Positions 18,120 to 26,775 of a stretch of DNA of 64,000 bases are shown here, one piece after another (position 1 is the stretch's first letter; the number at the start of each line of letters is the position of its first letter). Source of the DNA: Bacteroidales bacterium (lineage in GTDB: Bacteria; Bacteroidota; Bacteroidia; Bacteroidales; UBA932). The stretch covers positions 62,001 to 126,000 of the forward strand of contig JAGBVR010000001.1 in assembly GCA_017630215.1 (NCBI GenBank). Reading direction: 5' to 3'. A program made the position numbers and the translations under genes. The notes beneath the pieces are model-generated. The model was not told where the DNA came from and did no database searches. It was given only the letters and a program-made list of their open reading frames with translations.

Positions 18120-19997
18120 ATGAAGAAGTTGATGATATTGGTGATGATCTGTCTGGCACATCTGGCCCACGGCGCAGAGTCATCTCCTCCAAAGAATGCC
18201 ATCGTGCAGAAGCATGATGTAGTATTCACGGTGAATTCCGGATTATCCGCAGTTCACCATGTAAGCACACGTATCCTTGTTCTTGACAGTCATGGTCTGG
18301 ATGCTGCAGTTTTTAACGTCTATACCGACTCATTTAGAAAACTAAATTCATTTACCGGAAGGATCGGACCTGTCGGAAAGAATTCGACAAAGCTGAAAAT
18401 GTCTGATCTGACTACCCTTGCAGCAGATGAAGGCGGTGTTTCAGATGCATATGTATCTGCGTACGTTCCAGATGCATCTTACCCTTTCATAGTCGAGTAT
18501 GAATATGAGGTGGTATATCGAAAAGGTTTCATCCGATTTCCACCGTTTATGCCGGTGACCGATCCCTCTGTCTCTGTTCTGTCGGCCACCTATACTCTGG
18601 ATCTTCCGGCAGGCATGCAGATCAGTCATTATTCGGATTCCGAGCCGGTCATCTCATCCGGACCGAAGCGTGACACGTATAAGTGGGAGGTATCTGAATT
18701 CCAGGGGTATGAGCATGAACATATGATGCCGTCAGTATTGGAACTTGTGCCATATGTTTTTGCAGAACCGGTCGCTTTCGAATATGCCGACACTTCAGGC
18801 AGTCAGAAAGACTGGAAGGAGTCCGGAGCATGGCTGCATAGCCTTATGGAAGGCTCAGACCAAGTGCCTCTGGAGCTCACTGATAAAGTCAATGCTCTTA
18901 TAAAAGGGATTGATGACAAGAAGGAAATCATCAGGACTCTATATGCTTTCCTCAGGAACAATACGCGTTATGTCAGCATACAGCTGGGAATCGGTGGAAT
19001 GAAACCTTTCCCTGTCGAGGATGTCTATGCCAAGGGCTACGGTGATTGCAAGGCTCTGTCTGTTTATATGCGTGCCTTGCTTTCCATAGCAGGAATAGAT
19101 TCTCAGTATATGATTCTCGACACGGGAAAGCGGACATATATGCCGGGACTCTATTCCGTAGGACAAATGGATCACGCTATGCTTTGTGTTCCGATGGAGT
19201 CTGATACCTTGTGGATAGAGTGTACGAATCCCCGTTATCCTTTAGGATACAGGCATGGTTCCCTTGCCGGTCATCAGGTTCTGCTTGTCAGGGAAGATGG
19301 GGGAGAGCTGGTAAGAGCCAGAAGTTATCCGGATTCGCTCAGACTTCGCTCTGAAAGGATAGAGGTGGAACTCCGGGCTGACGGTACTGCGAAATGCCGT
19401 GGACAAAGGATGCTCATGCTTGACAATGTCGAGTCCTACATTGGCTTCAGTACATTGGACAGCAAGGCTCAGTTCAATGTCGTGATGTCAGGGAATTCAT
19501 TCAATCCGGTCGATTTTGCCATTACTTCGGTGGAAGACAATTTCAATGATTGGTCTCTGATGGCCCCTGGTGAGGAATATATTCCGGAGTTCAGGCTAGG
19601 TTATGCGTATGAAGTCAAGAATTATGGTAAAGCTTCGGGGGACCGAATCTTTATGGATATGAATCCTTTTGCCAAGAGGATGTATTCCGACAGGACCGCA
19701 AGGGTCAATGATATGGAAGTGGATACAGGAATGACTGTGATTGACTCCATCAGTGTAAGACTCCCCGCTGGTTATGTACCGGAATCACTTCCGTCATGTG
19801 GTGTCGTGGAAAGCCAGTTCGGTCTCCTGCATACAGATGTTTCATATGATGAAGATGCCGCATGCGTTGAGGTAGTACAGTCTCTTACCTTATATGCGGG
19901 ACGCTTCCCCAAGGACTCCTATGCTGATTACAGGACATTTGCCCGCTCTGTTTCAAGATCTTACGACGGAAAGATCATACTTGTTAAAAAACAATAA
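18120..19997 (+). CDS. exported DUF3857/transglutaminase protein with intact Cys-His
   Basis: A 625-aa protein with a signal peptide (1-18), an N-terminal DUF3857 domain and a transglutaminase-like core. Unlike its two upstream relatives it keeps the nucleophile motif GYGDCKALSVYMRALL (Cys310) and the His (MDHAML, His352); the third position is ECTNP (Glu367 region), a variant common in this group. It is more distantly related to copies 1 and 2 than they are to each other. It may be the catalytic member of an envelope complex formed with the two pseudo-enzymes, as protease, amidase or cross-linking enzyme; this is inference. Its stop overlaps the esterase start (TAATG). Confidence 0.85.
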   Translation: MKKLMILVMICLAHLAHGAESSPPKNAIVQKHDVVFTVNSGLSAVHHVSTRILVLDSHGLDAAVFNVYTDSFRKLNSFTGRIGPVGKNSTKLKMSDLTTLAADEGGVSDAYVSAYVPDASYPFIVEYEYEVVYRKGFIRFPPFMPVTDPSVSVLSATYTLDLPAGMQISHYSDSEPVISSGPKRDTYKWEVSEFQGYEHEHMMPSVLELVPYVFAEPVAFEYADTSGSQKDWKESGAWLHSLMEGSDQVPLELTDKVNALIKGIDDKKEIIRTLYAFLRNNTRYVSIQLGIGGMKPFPVEDVYAKGYGDCKALSVYMRALLSIAGIDSQYMILDTGKRTYMPGLYSVGQMDHAMLCVPMESDTLWIECTNPRYPLGYRHGSLAGHQVLLVREDGGELVRARSYPDSLRLRSERIEVELRADGTAKCRGQRMLMLDNVESYIGFSTLDSKAQFNVVMSGNSFNPVDFAITSVEDNFNDWSLMAPGEEYIPEFRLGYAYEVKNYGKASGDRIFMDMNPFAKRMYSDRTARVNDMEVDTGMTVIDSISVRLPAGYVPESLPSCGVVESQFGLLHTDVSYDEDAACVEVVQSLTLYAGRFPKDSYADYRTFARSVSRSYDGKIILVKKQ

Positions 19998-20866
19998 TGC
20001 CTATGAAGAATATTGTTATCACTCTTGCGCTGATTCTTTCAGCTAATTTCCTACTGGCTCAGCCGGCTGGATTCTGGGGACCACGTCCTGAAACGGTCCA
20101 GGTGTGGCCCGATGGTGCTCCGAATGCATTTGCATATGATGAGGCTGCAGATCCGCAGGGGGATAAATACAAGGATGCCATTCTGGAGATTTATCCCGCG
20201 CGTAATCCTAACGGCTATTGTGTCCTGCTTTGTCCGGGTGGCGGTTATGCCGTGCTTTCAATGGGCCATGAAGGACGCGATATGAAGGATTGGTTCAATG
20301 CCCGAGGATTTACCTTCGCTCTGCTGCAATACAGAATGCCTCGCGGACATCACGATGTTCCCCTGAGCGATGTACAGCAGTCAATGCGTATTCTTCATTC
20401 CCGTGAAGATCTGGGTATAAAGAATGTAGGAGTCATGGGATTTTCGGCTGGAGGACATCTTGCCTCTACGGCGGCTACTCATTATGTGGATGAGGCTACA
20501 CGTCCGGATTTTCAGATACTTGTATATCCGGTGATTACTATGGAGCGTCCTTACACTCACGAGGGGTCCCGCTTTGGGCTTCTCGGAGCTGAGCCATCGG
20601 AGGAACTGGTTCAACTTTATTGCAACCACAAGCAAGTCACTTCAGATACCCCTGCTGCATTCATCCTTGCAGCTTCAGATGACTGGCTCGTACCAGTAAA
20701 GAACAGCCTTATGTATTATGAAGCCTTGATAGAAAACAAGGTGAGTGCGACAATGCATATCTATCCGACAGGGGGGCACGGATTCGGCTGGGGTGACAAT
20801 TATATATATAAGTCGGAATGGGCTTCTGAGCTCGAACGCTGGTTCAATACTGTCATATTTAAATAA
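19997..20866 (+). CDS. secreted alpha/beta-hydrolase esterase (BD-FAE/acetyl-xylan-esterase-like)
   Basis: A 289-aa hydrolase with a signal peptide (cleavage near LLAQ, residue 22; a second ATG at 20003 is equally possible). It has the oxyanion segment CPGGGYAVLSMGHEG (about 79-93), nucleophile elbow GFSAGGHLA (Ser150), acid in ASDDWLVP and His in GGHGFGWG. Close relatives are annotated as acetylxylan or feruloyl esterases, often found with xylanases; the substrate is inferred from family. It is the last gene of the DUF3857 operon, which is a puzzling context for a polysaccharide esterase and may hint that the operon acts on acylated glycans. Confidence 0.85.
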   Translation: MPMKNIVITLALILSANFLLAQPAGFWGPRPETVQVWPDGAPNAFAYDEAADPQGDKYKDAILEIYPARNPNGYCVLLCPGGGYAVLSMGHEGRDMKDWFNARGFTFALLQYRMPRGHHDVPLSDVQQSMRILHSREDLGIKNVGVMGFSAGGHLASTAATHYVDEATRPDFQILVYPVITMERPYTHEGSRFGLLGAEPSEELVQLYCNHKQVTSDTPAAFILAASDDWLVPVKNSLMYYEALIENKVSATMHIYPTGGHGFGWGDNYIYKSEWASELERWFNTVIFK

Positions 20867-20902
20867 TTGTCATTTAAAGCGAAGCAAATACACAGAAATA
20901 GT

Positions 20903-20933
20903 GCAGCCCGTCGAAATCACTTCGGCGGGCTGC
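20903..20933. terminator. hairpin between the esterase and YbjQ genes
   Basis: GCAGCCCG (20903-20910) pairs with CGGGCTGC (20926-20933), with further pairing CGAA/TTCG inside. It lies in the convergent gap and could serve both sides; the T-run is weak. Confidence 0.6.
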
Positions 20934-21030
20934 TGTTCAGTTCGTTCAATATTTATGTCTAACTAACTTGATTGCGTCTTTTGTATAGCATATTCCGTGC
21001 CAAAACTGTTAGAGAGACTGTTTTTCTGAA

Positions 21031-21351
21031 TTATCCAAGTTTAACTGCGGTGCCGGATGCTGTCACCATAAGCATTCCGCCGTTCTGGCCCAGTACTTCG
21101 TAGTCGATGTCGATACCGACAACAGCGTCAGCACCACGCTCTCTGGCTCTTTGAGCAAGTTCTTCCAATGCTTTCTGACGTGCTCCGACCAGCTCGTTTT
21201 CATATGACGATGAACGGCCTCCGATGAGGTTTCTGATGCTTGCTCCGAAGTCTTTGAAGAAATTGACTCCGCTGATTACTTCTCCGAATACGATTCCTTT
21301 GTATTCGATGATTGTTCTTCCTTCGATAGATGGGGTAGTAGTAAGTATCAT
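21031..21351 (-). CDS. YbjQ/UPF0145 family protein
   Basis: A 106-aa cytosolic protein spanning the whole YbjQ (DUF74) domain. Typical features: start [19 protein letters not shown], central [20 protein letters not shown], and C-terminal [13 protein letters not shown]. The family forms beta-barrel pentamers and is called heavy-metal binding on thin evidence. It is monocistronic, convergent with the esterase and divergent from the sugar-transport operon. Family sure, role unknown. Confidence 0.92.
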   Translation of the reverse strand: MILTTTPSIEGRTIIEYKGIVFGEVISGVNFFKDFGASIRNLIGGRSSSYENELVGARQKALEELAQRARERGADAVVGIDIDYEVLGQNGGMLMVTASGTAVKLG

Positions 21352-21438
21352 AGTGCTTATATTTAATGGTTGTACAAAACAAAGTGAGCGTCGTTATTTC
21401 CCTGTCCCGCTCTTTGCTACAAAGTTAGATAAATTTAC

Positions 21439-21446
21439 TAATTTTG
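21439..21446 (+). promoter_or_regulatory. -7 promoter element of the GPH-transporter operon
   Basis: TAATTTTG matches TAnnTTTG and lies 21 bases before ATG 21468. A TTG codon at 21444, which would lengthen the protein by eight residues, sits inside this box and is therefore not the start. Confidence 0.6.
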
Positions 21447-21467
21447 TCAAAGACTAAAAACGACTCT

Positions 21468-22871
21468 ATGAAAAACGGCTGTTACAAACTTTCCTGGAGG
21501 GAGCGTGTCGGGTTCAGTGCCGGAGATCTGGCTCAGAATCTGATATATCAGACAGTGAGCATATGGCTCCTGTTCTTCTATACAAATGTCTATGGACTCA
21601 AGCCGAGCGTTTCCGCTGTGATGTTCCTGGTAGTCAGGATTATCGATGTAATCTGGGATCCGATAGTGGGGGCCTTTATCGACAAGGCCAATCCACGCTG
21701 GGGAAAATACCGTTCATGGCTGCTTTTTGCCGGTATACCTCTGGCAGTCTTCGCAATGCTCTGCTTCTGGAACGGTTTCAGCGGCTCGCTTCTGTATGCC
21801 TACATCACATATGTGGGAATGAGCATGTGCTTCACATTGATCAATGTTCCATACGGAGCCCTGAATTCGTCCCTGACGCGCGATACTGAAGAAATCACGA
21901 TACTTACAAGTGTCAGGATGCTGTTTGCAAATCTCGCAGGATTAATAATAAAGACATTGCCTCTTGTCATAGCGGTTTTTGCTCCCAAGGTTCTCAATCC
22001 GGAGACAGGTCGTATGGAAGCTGTCTATAACACACCGGAGTCTGCTCAGGCCTGGTTCATTACAATGAGCATTTTCGCTCTGACCGGCCTTGTTCTGCTG
22101 ATATTCTGCTTTTTCGAAAGTAAGGAGAGAATCGTGATGGATAGGGAAGATACAGCTAAAGTGAAAGTCAGCGACCTCTGGATGGAATTGGTGAGGAATC
22201 GTCCGCTCCGCATATTGTCCTTCTTCTTCATCATCGCCTTTGCCACAATGAGCATCAGCAATGCAGCAGATTCATATTTCATGACCTACAATATCGGTGC
22301 GACTCCTTTCATGATGACCATATACATGTGGCTTGGAAGTATTCCTGCATTCATATTCCTTCCGCTCGTGCCTGTTATCAAGAAAAGAGTCGGCAAGGCA
22401 GGAATGTTCAGAATCTTTCTCGGAGTGTCCGTTGCTGGTATGCTGCTGATGTATGTGCTTGTCTGCGTGCCTGCACTGAAGTCATGCTTTCCTCTGCTGT
22501 GTGTGGTGCAGTTTGTCAAGAGTGTGGGAGTGCTTGTCGCCACAGGATATATGTGGGCCCTTGTACCAGAGGTGGTAACATTCGGAGAATATACTACAGG
22601 GCGTCGTGTGGCCGCTATTGTCAATGCACTTATCTGCATATTCATGAAGGCGGGAATGGCCCTGGGTGGCGTGATTCCGGGCCTTGTGCTTGCGTGGGTC
22701 GGATTTGATGCCGCCCGGTCGGTACAGGCTCCGTTGGCCGAACAGGGAATCCTCTGGCTTGTGACCCTTATCCCAGCCGCTCTCTTTCTTGTCTCGATAT
22801 TCGTTATAGGAAAATATGAACTTTCAGACGAAAGAATGGAACAGATAAACAGTGAAATATCAAAACGATAG
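21468..22871 (+). CDS. GPH-family sugar:cation symporter (MelB-like MFS)
   Basis: A 467-aa inner-membrane transporter with about 12 hydrophobic segments. The start (YKLSWRERVGFSAGDLAQNL) and loop DIIWDPIVGAFIDKA-type sequence (here IIDVIWDPIVGAFIDKANPR), plus RWGKYRSWLL, are hallmarks of glycoside-pentoside-hexuronide:cation symporters. It is the first gene of a three-gene operon with an FMN oxidoreductase and a TIM-barrel isomerase, so it probably imports the sugar, glycoside or uronate that those enzymes process; the identity is not determined. Confidence 0.9.
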   Translation: MKNGCYKLSWRERVGFSAGDLAQNLIYQTVSIWLLFFYTNVYGLKPSVSAVMFLVVRIIDVIWDPIVGAFIDKANPRWGKYRSWLLFAGIPLAVFAMLCFWNGFSGSLLYAYITYVGMSMCFTLINVPYGALNSSLTRDTEEITILTSVRMLFANLAGLIIKTLPLVIAVFAPKVLNPETGRMEAVYNTPESAQAWFITMSIFALTGLVLLIFCFFESKERIVMDREDTAKVKVSDLWMELVRNRPLRILSFFFIIAFATMSISNAADSYFMTYNIGATPFMMTIYMWLGSIPAFIFLPLVPVIKKRVGKAGMFRIFLGVSVAGMLLMYVLVCVPALKSCFPLLCVVQFVKSVGVLVATGYMWALVPEVVTFGEYTTGRRVAAIVNALICIFMKAGMALGGVIPGLVLAWVGFDAARSVQAPLAEQGILWLVTLIPAALFLVSIFVIGKYELSDERMEQINSEISKR

Positions 22872-22875
22872 AATT

Positions 22876-23760
22876 ATGAAATATCCATCAAATCCCGATA
22901 CGATAACCCGTGATTATTTCGATTCGCTTCTTCTGGAGACGCGATATATTGATTCCGTGCTTCCTTCCACCAGACTTTCCCTTTGGGGAGAAACCTTCGA
23001 TACTCCAGTAATGACAGCCGCACTTTCGCATCTGCACAATACAGCTGAGGACGGAATGACGGTCTATGCCAAGGGAGCTGAAAAGGCAGGTGCGGTCCAT
23101 TGGGTTGGAATGGGGGAGGACGAGGAACTCGAAAGAGTGGTAACGACAGGAGCACGGTCCATCAAGATCATCAAGCCTCATGCTGATAATGGGGAGGTGT
23201 TCCGTAAGATTGAGCATGCAGTATCGCTTGGATGTTTTGCTGTAGGTATGGACACAGACCATGCATTCAATGCCAATGGAGGTTATGATGATGTGTTCGG
23301 ACTTCCGATGAGACCAAAGTCGACATCTGAATTAAAGGAATTCGTGCAGGCAGCAGGGGTGCCGTTCATTGTGAAAGGCGTTCTGAGTCCGAAGGATGCG
23401 GAGAAATGTGCCGAGGCTGGCTGTGCGGGAATTGTCGTTTCACATCATCACGGTATGGTGCAGTATTCAGTACCTCCGTTGATGGTTCTGCCGGATATCA
23501 TCTCTGCTGCAGGTCCTGATGTCAATGTGTTTATCGATTGTGGAATCGTGAGCGGAATGGATGTGTACAAATGTCTCGCACTTGGTGCCAAAGCTGTTTC
23601 TGTAGGGCGTCATCTGATGCCTCTGCTCAAGAATGGTCCGGACGCCGTAGCTCAGAGAATCAACGAAATGACTGCTGAGCTTGCCGGTATAATGGCCCGT
23701 ACCGGTGTGGCTTCTCTTGATGAAATGGATCCTTCAATCATTCATAGGAGAGGCTTCTGA
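22876..23760 (+). CDS. FMN-dependent alpha-hydroxy-acid oxidoreductase-like protein
   Basis: A 294-aa TIM-barrel protein resembling the FMN-dependent alpha-hydroxy-acid dehydrogenase family (lactate/glycolate oxidase type) but shorter. Family-like segments: SIKIIKPHADN, PFIVKGVLSPKDAEKCAEAG (the Lys of the VKG motif), GIVVSHHHGMVQYSVPP in place of SNHGGRQ, and FIDCGIVSGMDVYKCLALGA with GRHLM at the phosphate end of FMN. The altered His-rich active-site loop suggests a non-standard substrate. ATG 22876 follows the transporter stop by 4 bases; an overlapping ATG at 22852 is possible. Its 3' end overlaps the next gene (TGATG). Confidence 0.8.
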   Translation: MKYPSNPDTITRDYFDSLLLETRYIDSVLPSTRLSLWGETFDTPVMTAALSHLHNTAEDGMTVYAKGAEKAGAVHWVGMGEDEELERVVTTGARSIKIIKPHADNGEVFRKIEHAVSLGCFAVGMDTDHAFNANGGYDDVFGLPMRPKSTSELKEFVQAAGVPFIVKGVLSPKDAEKCAEAGCAGIVVSHHHGMVQYSVPPLMVLPDIISAAGPDVNVFIDCGIVSGMDVYKCLALGAKAVSVGRHLMPLLKNGPDAVAQRINEMTAELAGIMARTGVASLDEMDPSIIHRRGF

Positions 23761-24581
23761 TGCTGCTGGGAATATCATCTTCATTAGAACATGCCGATCC
23801 AAGGGATTGGGCTGCGAAGCATAAGGCTTTAGGCCTTGGCTCAGTGAATTTTCCTGTGTCGATATCGGACGGCGAGGAAAACGTAATGGCGTACAAAAAA
23901 GCGGCGGATGAGGCTGGCCTGGTCATCGCAGAAGTGGGAATATGGCGTAATACTCTTGCTGCCGACATGCAGGAAAGGCGCCGGTGGATCGATTATTCCA
24001 TCGAGCAGTTGAGGATGGCAGATGCAATTGGGGCGGTCTGCTGCGTGAATGTAGTCGGCACGCCTTATGGCCCGAGGTGGGACGGAGGATATAGGGACAA
24101 TTTCAGTGCTGAACTCTGGAAATCGGCAGTAAGAATGATTCGTGAAATAATTGATGCCGCGAAGCCTCTTCATACTAAATTCTGCATAGAATCCATGCCT
24201 TGGATGATTCCGAGCAGTCCGGAGGAATATCTTCGTCTTATCGAGGATGTGGACAGAACTGAATTCGGAACTCATCTGGATGTGGTCAATATGATCACAT
24301 CACCTAAGAAATATTTCTACAACGATGAGTTTCTGCAGGAGTGTTTTGAAAAACTCCATGGAACCATCTGCAGCTGTCATCTGAAGGACATACGTCTTAA
24401 GGAAGAATATACTTTCCAACTACAGGAATGTGCCTGCGGGGAGGGAATTCTGGATCTGGAACTGTACGCCAAACTGGCTAATGCGGAGGATTCCGCTATG
24501 CCGATGATAATAGAACACCTCACCACTGACGAAGAATATGCCGCCAGTGTGAGGTATGTAAAGGATAGATTGATGCTATAA
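23760..24581 (+). CDS. sugar phosphate isomerase/epimerase-like TIM-barrel protein
   Basis: A 273-aa AP-endonuclease-2/xylose-isomerase-like TIM barrel. Metal-site residues typical of the fold are present: Glu in FCIESMPW, His/Asp in FGTHLDVVN, His in CSCHLKDIRL, and Glu in MIIEHLTT. Such proteins isomerise or epimerise sugars, keto-sugars or inositol derivatives. Together with the GPH transporter and FMN enzyme it suggests a small catabolic route for an unidentified carbohydrate acid or polyol. The start overlaps the preceding stop by one base, and its 3' end overlaps the convergent PspC gene by 6 bases. Confidence 0.82.
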   Translation: MLLGISSSLEHADPRDWAAKHKALGLGSVNFPVSISDGEENVMAYKKAADEAGLVIAEVGIWRNTLAADMQERRRWIDYSIEQLRMADAIGAVCCVNVVGTPYGPRWDGGYRDNFSAELWKSAVRMIREIIDAAKPLHTKFCIESMPWMIPSSPEEYLRLIEDVDRTEFGTHLDVVNMITSPKKYFYNDEFLQECFEKLHGTICSCHLKDIRLKEEYTFQLQECACGEGILDLELYAKLANAEDSAMPMIIEHLTTDEEYAASVRYVKDRLML

Positions 24582-25637
24582 TGAAATCAGTTCCGGGAGA
24601 GCATCAGCTACTTGGACGGCCATCCAGCCGATTATGACAAATATGCTGATTATCCATGCGATGAACAGGATGAGTCCGGGTCTCCATGCCGGTGACTTGA
24701 GATCGAACAAAAGCATTACCGCTCCATAGATTATTCCGATGCTTCCGATTCCAAGCATTACGAGAACCAGGCCCCAGAATGTTGTACCTCCGAAGATGTC
24801 AGCCACGAACTGCTCTTCTGCATCCAGTGCGCCCCATCTCATAATATGGTCAGCCATCTCGTTGTTTATGATTTCAGGGACTGATGGTATGAATATACCT
24901 CCGAGCAGTCCTCCCAGTCCTATGATAAGGAAAAAGATGCCGAAGAAGACGGCGAATATTCTCCTGATTGTGCGTCCTCCCGGTGACTGGGTGACTTCTT
25001 TCATCTCCTTGTCAAAATCGAAATCCTTTCCTTTGTAGTCTTTAAGGTCGGTCGGACGGCCCAGCATTTCACGCTTCTGCTCTCCGGTTCTGGCTGCAGG
25101 CATGGCAATCCAAAGGCAGATGTATGCGATGATAGATATAAAGATATATGGTCCTTCTTCCAGTCCGAACAATCCTCCGATGAAAAGTACGATGAAGATC
25201 AATCGTATTATGACATTGTCAATTCCGAAATATGCACCGAGTCCGGAACATACGCCGCCAAAGACTCTGCTGTCAATGTCTCTGTAAAGAGGTTTGGTCT
25301 TCCATCCTTTCTTTTCTGTCTTCCGCTGTCCGTATTGCTGTGACTCTTGTGCAGATCTCCCTTCCTCGGTCTGTTCGTCTTGTGCAAGTTCCTCCGGATT
25401 GCCGATGCGTCTTTTGATTTCCTGAATCATCGGCAGACTGACTACGACTCCGGAAACAGTCTGTTCTTTAAGTAGTTCAGCAATGCGTTCCTCGATGTCG
25501 GCGATGATTTCCTCTGCACTAGGATCGCTGCTGAAACAGCTTCTGATCTCATTGATGTATTTTTCCAGATCGATGTATGCATCCGTTTCAATCGTAAATG
25601 CATATCCTCCAAGACTTATGTTTTCTGTATTCTTCAT
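24576..25637 (-). CDS. PspC domain membrane protein (long)
   Basis: A 353-aa membrane protein. N-terminal cytosolic part (about 1-115) has the segment GGYAFTIETDAYIDLEKYI shared with the third gene of this operon, then the PspC domain (LYRDIDSRVFGGVCSGLGAY, about 117-136, followed by IDNVIIRLIFIVLF), and later four to five further membrane segments. PspC proteins sense or relay envelope stress. It is the last gene of the PspC-PadR-PspC operon, 9 bases after padR. The operon is likely under PadR control through the dyad at 26629-26647. Confidence 0.88.
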   Translation of the reverse strand: MKNTENISLGGYAFTIETDAYIDLEKYINEIRSCFSSDPSAEEIIADIEERIAELLKEQTVSGVVVSLPMIQEIKRRIGNPEELAQDEQTEEGRSAQESQQYGQRKTEKKGWKTKPLYRDIDSRVFGGVCSGLGAYFGIDNVIIRLIFIVLFIGGLFGLEEGPYIFISIIAYICLWIAMPAARTGEQKREMLGRPTDLKDYKGKDFDFDKEMKEVTQSPGGRTIRRIFAVFFGIFFLIIGLGGLLGGIFIPSVPEIINNEMADHIMRWGALDAEEQFVADIFGGTTFWGLVLVMLGIGSIGIIYGAVMLLFDLKSPAWRPGLILFIAWIISIFVIIGWMAVQVADALPELISL

Positions 25638-25646
25638 AGGGCGATG

Positions 25647-25985
25647 TCAATATCCGTTTCTTATGATTTCTATGCCTTTTGCAAGTTCGTCCCAGGCTGC
25701 ATCCAACCCGGCAAGCTGCTGTCGTCCCAGCTCTGTGATCATATAGTATTTGCGTGGCGGTCCCTGCGTCGACTCTTCCCAACGATATGTCAGAAGTTCC
25801 AGCTTCTTAAGGCGTATCAACAGGGGATATATCGTACCTTCTGCTACGATTATGTTGACTTCCTTGAGTTTATTGATAATCGACGAGGCATAGCCGTCAC
25901 CTGCGGCGAGAATCAGAAGAATGCTATATTCCAGCACTCCTCGCCGCATCTGAGTCTTGTTGTTTTCGATTATGCCTGTATCCAT
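25647..25985 (-). CDS. PadR family transcriptional regulator
   Basis: A 112-aa protein with the PadR winged-helix fold: RRGVLEYSILLILAAGDGYA, recognition helix in AEGTIYPLLIRLKKLELLTY, wing in GPPRKYYMITELG. PadR proteins usually repress their own operon and respond to ligands or envelope perturbation. It sits between two PspC genes with gaps of 6 and 9 bases, so repressor and targets are co-transcribed. The dyad in front of the operon is the candidate binding site. Confidence 0.93.
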   Translation of the reverse strand: MDTGIIENNKTQMRRGVLEYSILLILAAGDGYASSIINKLKEVNIIVAEGTIYPLLIRLKKLELLTYRWEESTQGPPRKYYMITELGRQQLAGLDAAWDELAKGIEIIRNGY

Positions 25986-25991
25986 AGTATA

Positions 25992-26582
25992 TTAGAATCC
26001 TCGGGTGAATCTTTTGATGTTTTCTGCTGTGGCAGGAATGCCTCGCAGTTCACATTTTTCAGCAGCTGTTCTTGCTTCTGGAGCTGCGATCAGAATTATG
26101 AGATAGATCCAGAAACCGGCGGAGCCGCAAATAAGCGCGATGAGGAAGATAACTCTGATCAAGACAACGTCAACATTCAGGAAAAGTGCTATTCCCGAAC
26201 ATACACCGCCGATTTTCTTTCCGTCAGGATCTCTGAAAAGTTTTCTTGCTGGCCTTTCTCCGTCTGTACCGCTGTAATGATATTCTTCTTTCTGAGCTTC
26301 TTGTCTGAAAGGCTGCTCATCCACTTCCTTATATCCCTCAGGATAGCCTAGCTGTCCGATAACGGCCTGCGTCATTGCGTTATCCACTACTTGTCTACCT
26401 CCGAGCTTGCCTTTCAGAAGGTCTGCAATCCTTACTTCAAGTTCTTCCATTACATCAGAGCATCCACCTGTGCCGTCAAGTGATGTCTTGAAGCGCTCAA
26501 GGTAATTGCTGAGTGTGATGTAGGCATCTTCATCTATTGTGAAGCTGCATCCGCCGATGGCTACGTTGATGGTCTTTTTCAT
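25992..26582 (-). CDS. PspC domain membrane protein (short)
   Basis: A 196-aa protein. The start at 26582 (MKKTINVAIGGCSFTIDEDA) is chosen because the frame further upstream contains the promoter and operator. The N-terminal 100 residues match the N-terminal region of the long PspC protein, including a helical ELEVRIADLLKGK segment; then comes PspC (LFRDPDGKKIGGVCSGIALF and VDVVLIRVIFLIALI) with two membrane helices. First gene of the operon with padR and the long PspC. Shared N-terminal domains suggest that the two PspC proteins arose by duplication and may interact. Confidence 0.87.
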   Translation of the reverse strand: MKKTINVAIGGCSFTIDEDAYITLSNYLERFKTSLDGTGGCSDVMEELEVRIADLLKGKLGGRQVVDNAMTQAVIGQLGYPEGYKEVDEQPFRQEAQKEEYHYSGTDGERPARKLFRDPDGKKIGGVCSGIALFLNVDVVLIRVIFLIALICGSAGFWIYLIILIAAPEARTAAEKCELRGIPATAENIKRFTRGF

Positions 26583-26606
26583 ATTGTCAGTTGTTTTATT
26601 GTGTTG

Positions 26607-26614
26607 CAAAGATA
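26607..26614 (-). promoter_or_regulatory. -7 promoter element of the PspC-PadR operon
   Basis: Minus-strand TATCTTTG, 24 bases upstream of the ATG at 26582. Confidence 0.65.
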
Positions 26615-26628
26615 TATAAAAATTAGAA

Positions 26629-26647
26629 TACCTTGCAATACAAGGTA
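26629..26647. promoter_or_regulatory. candidate PadR operator
   Basis: Perfect dyad TACCTTG-CAATA-CAAGGTA. It covers the position expected for the -33 element of the minus-strand promoter, so a protein bound here would block the PspC-PadR-PspC operon. Assignment to PadR is inferred from co-location. Confidence 0.55.
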
Positions 26648-26751
26648 CTAAAAATTTGAAAATATTTGGTGCAGTTAGGCGGTTATCATCACTTAGTCGC
26701 ATGGGCATCAGAGTGTTTGTGAATAATTAACTTGCATGTCTGCTTCGGAAT

Positions 26752-26759
26752 TATTTTTG
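26752..26759 (+). promoter_or_regulatory. -7 promoter element of the sigma-factor operon
   Basis: TATTTTTG, 16 bases upstream of ATG 26776, with TTG at 26732-26734 at the -33 position. Confidence 0.5.
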
Positions 26760-26775
26760 AAAAAGGTGCCAGACG

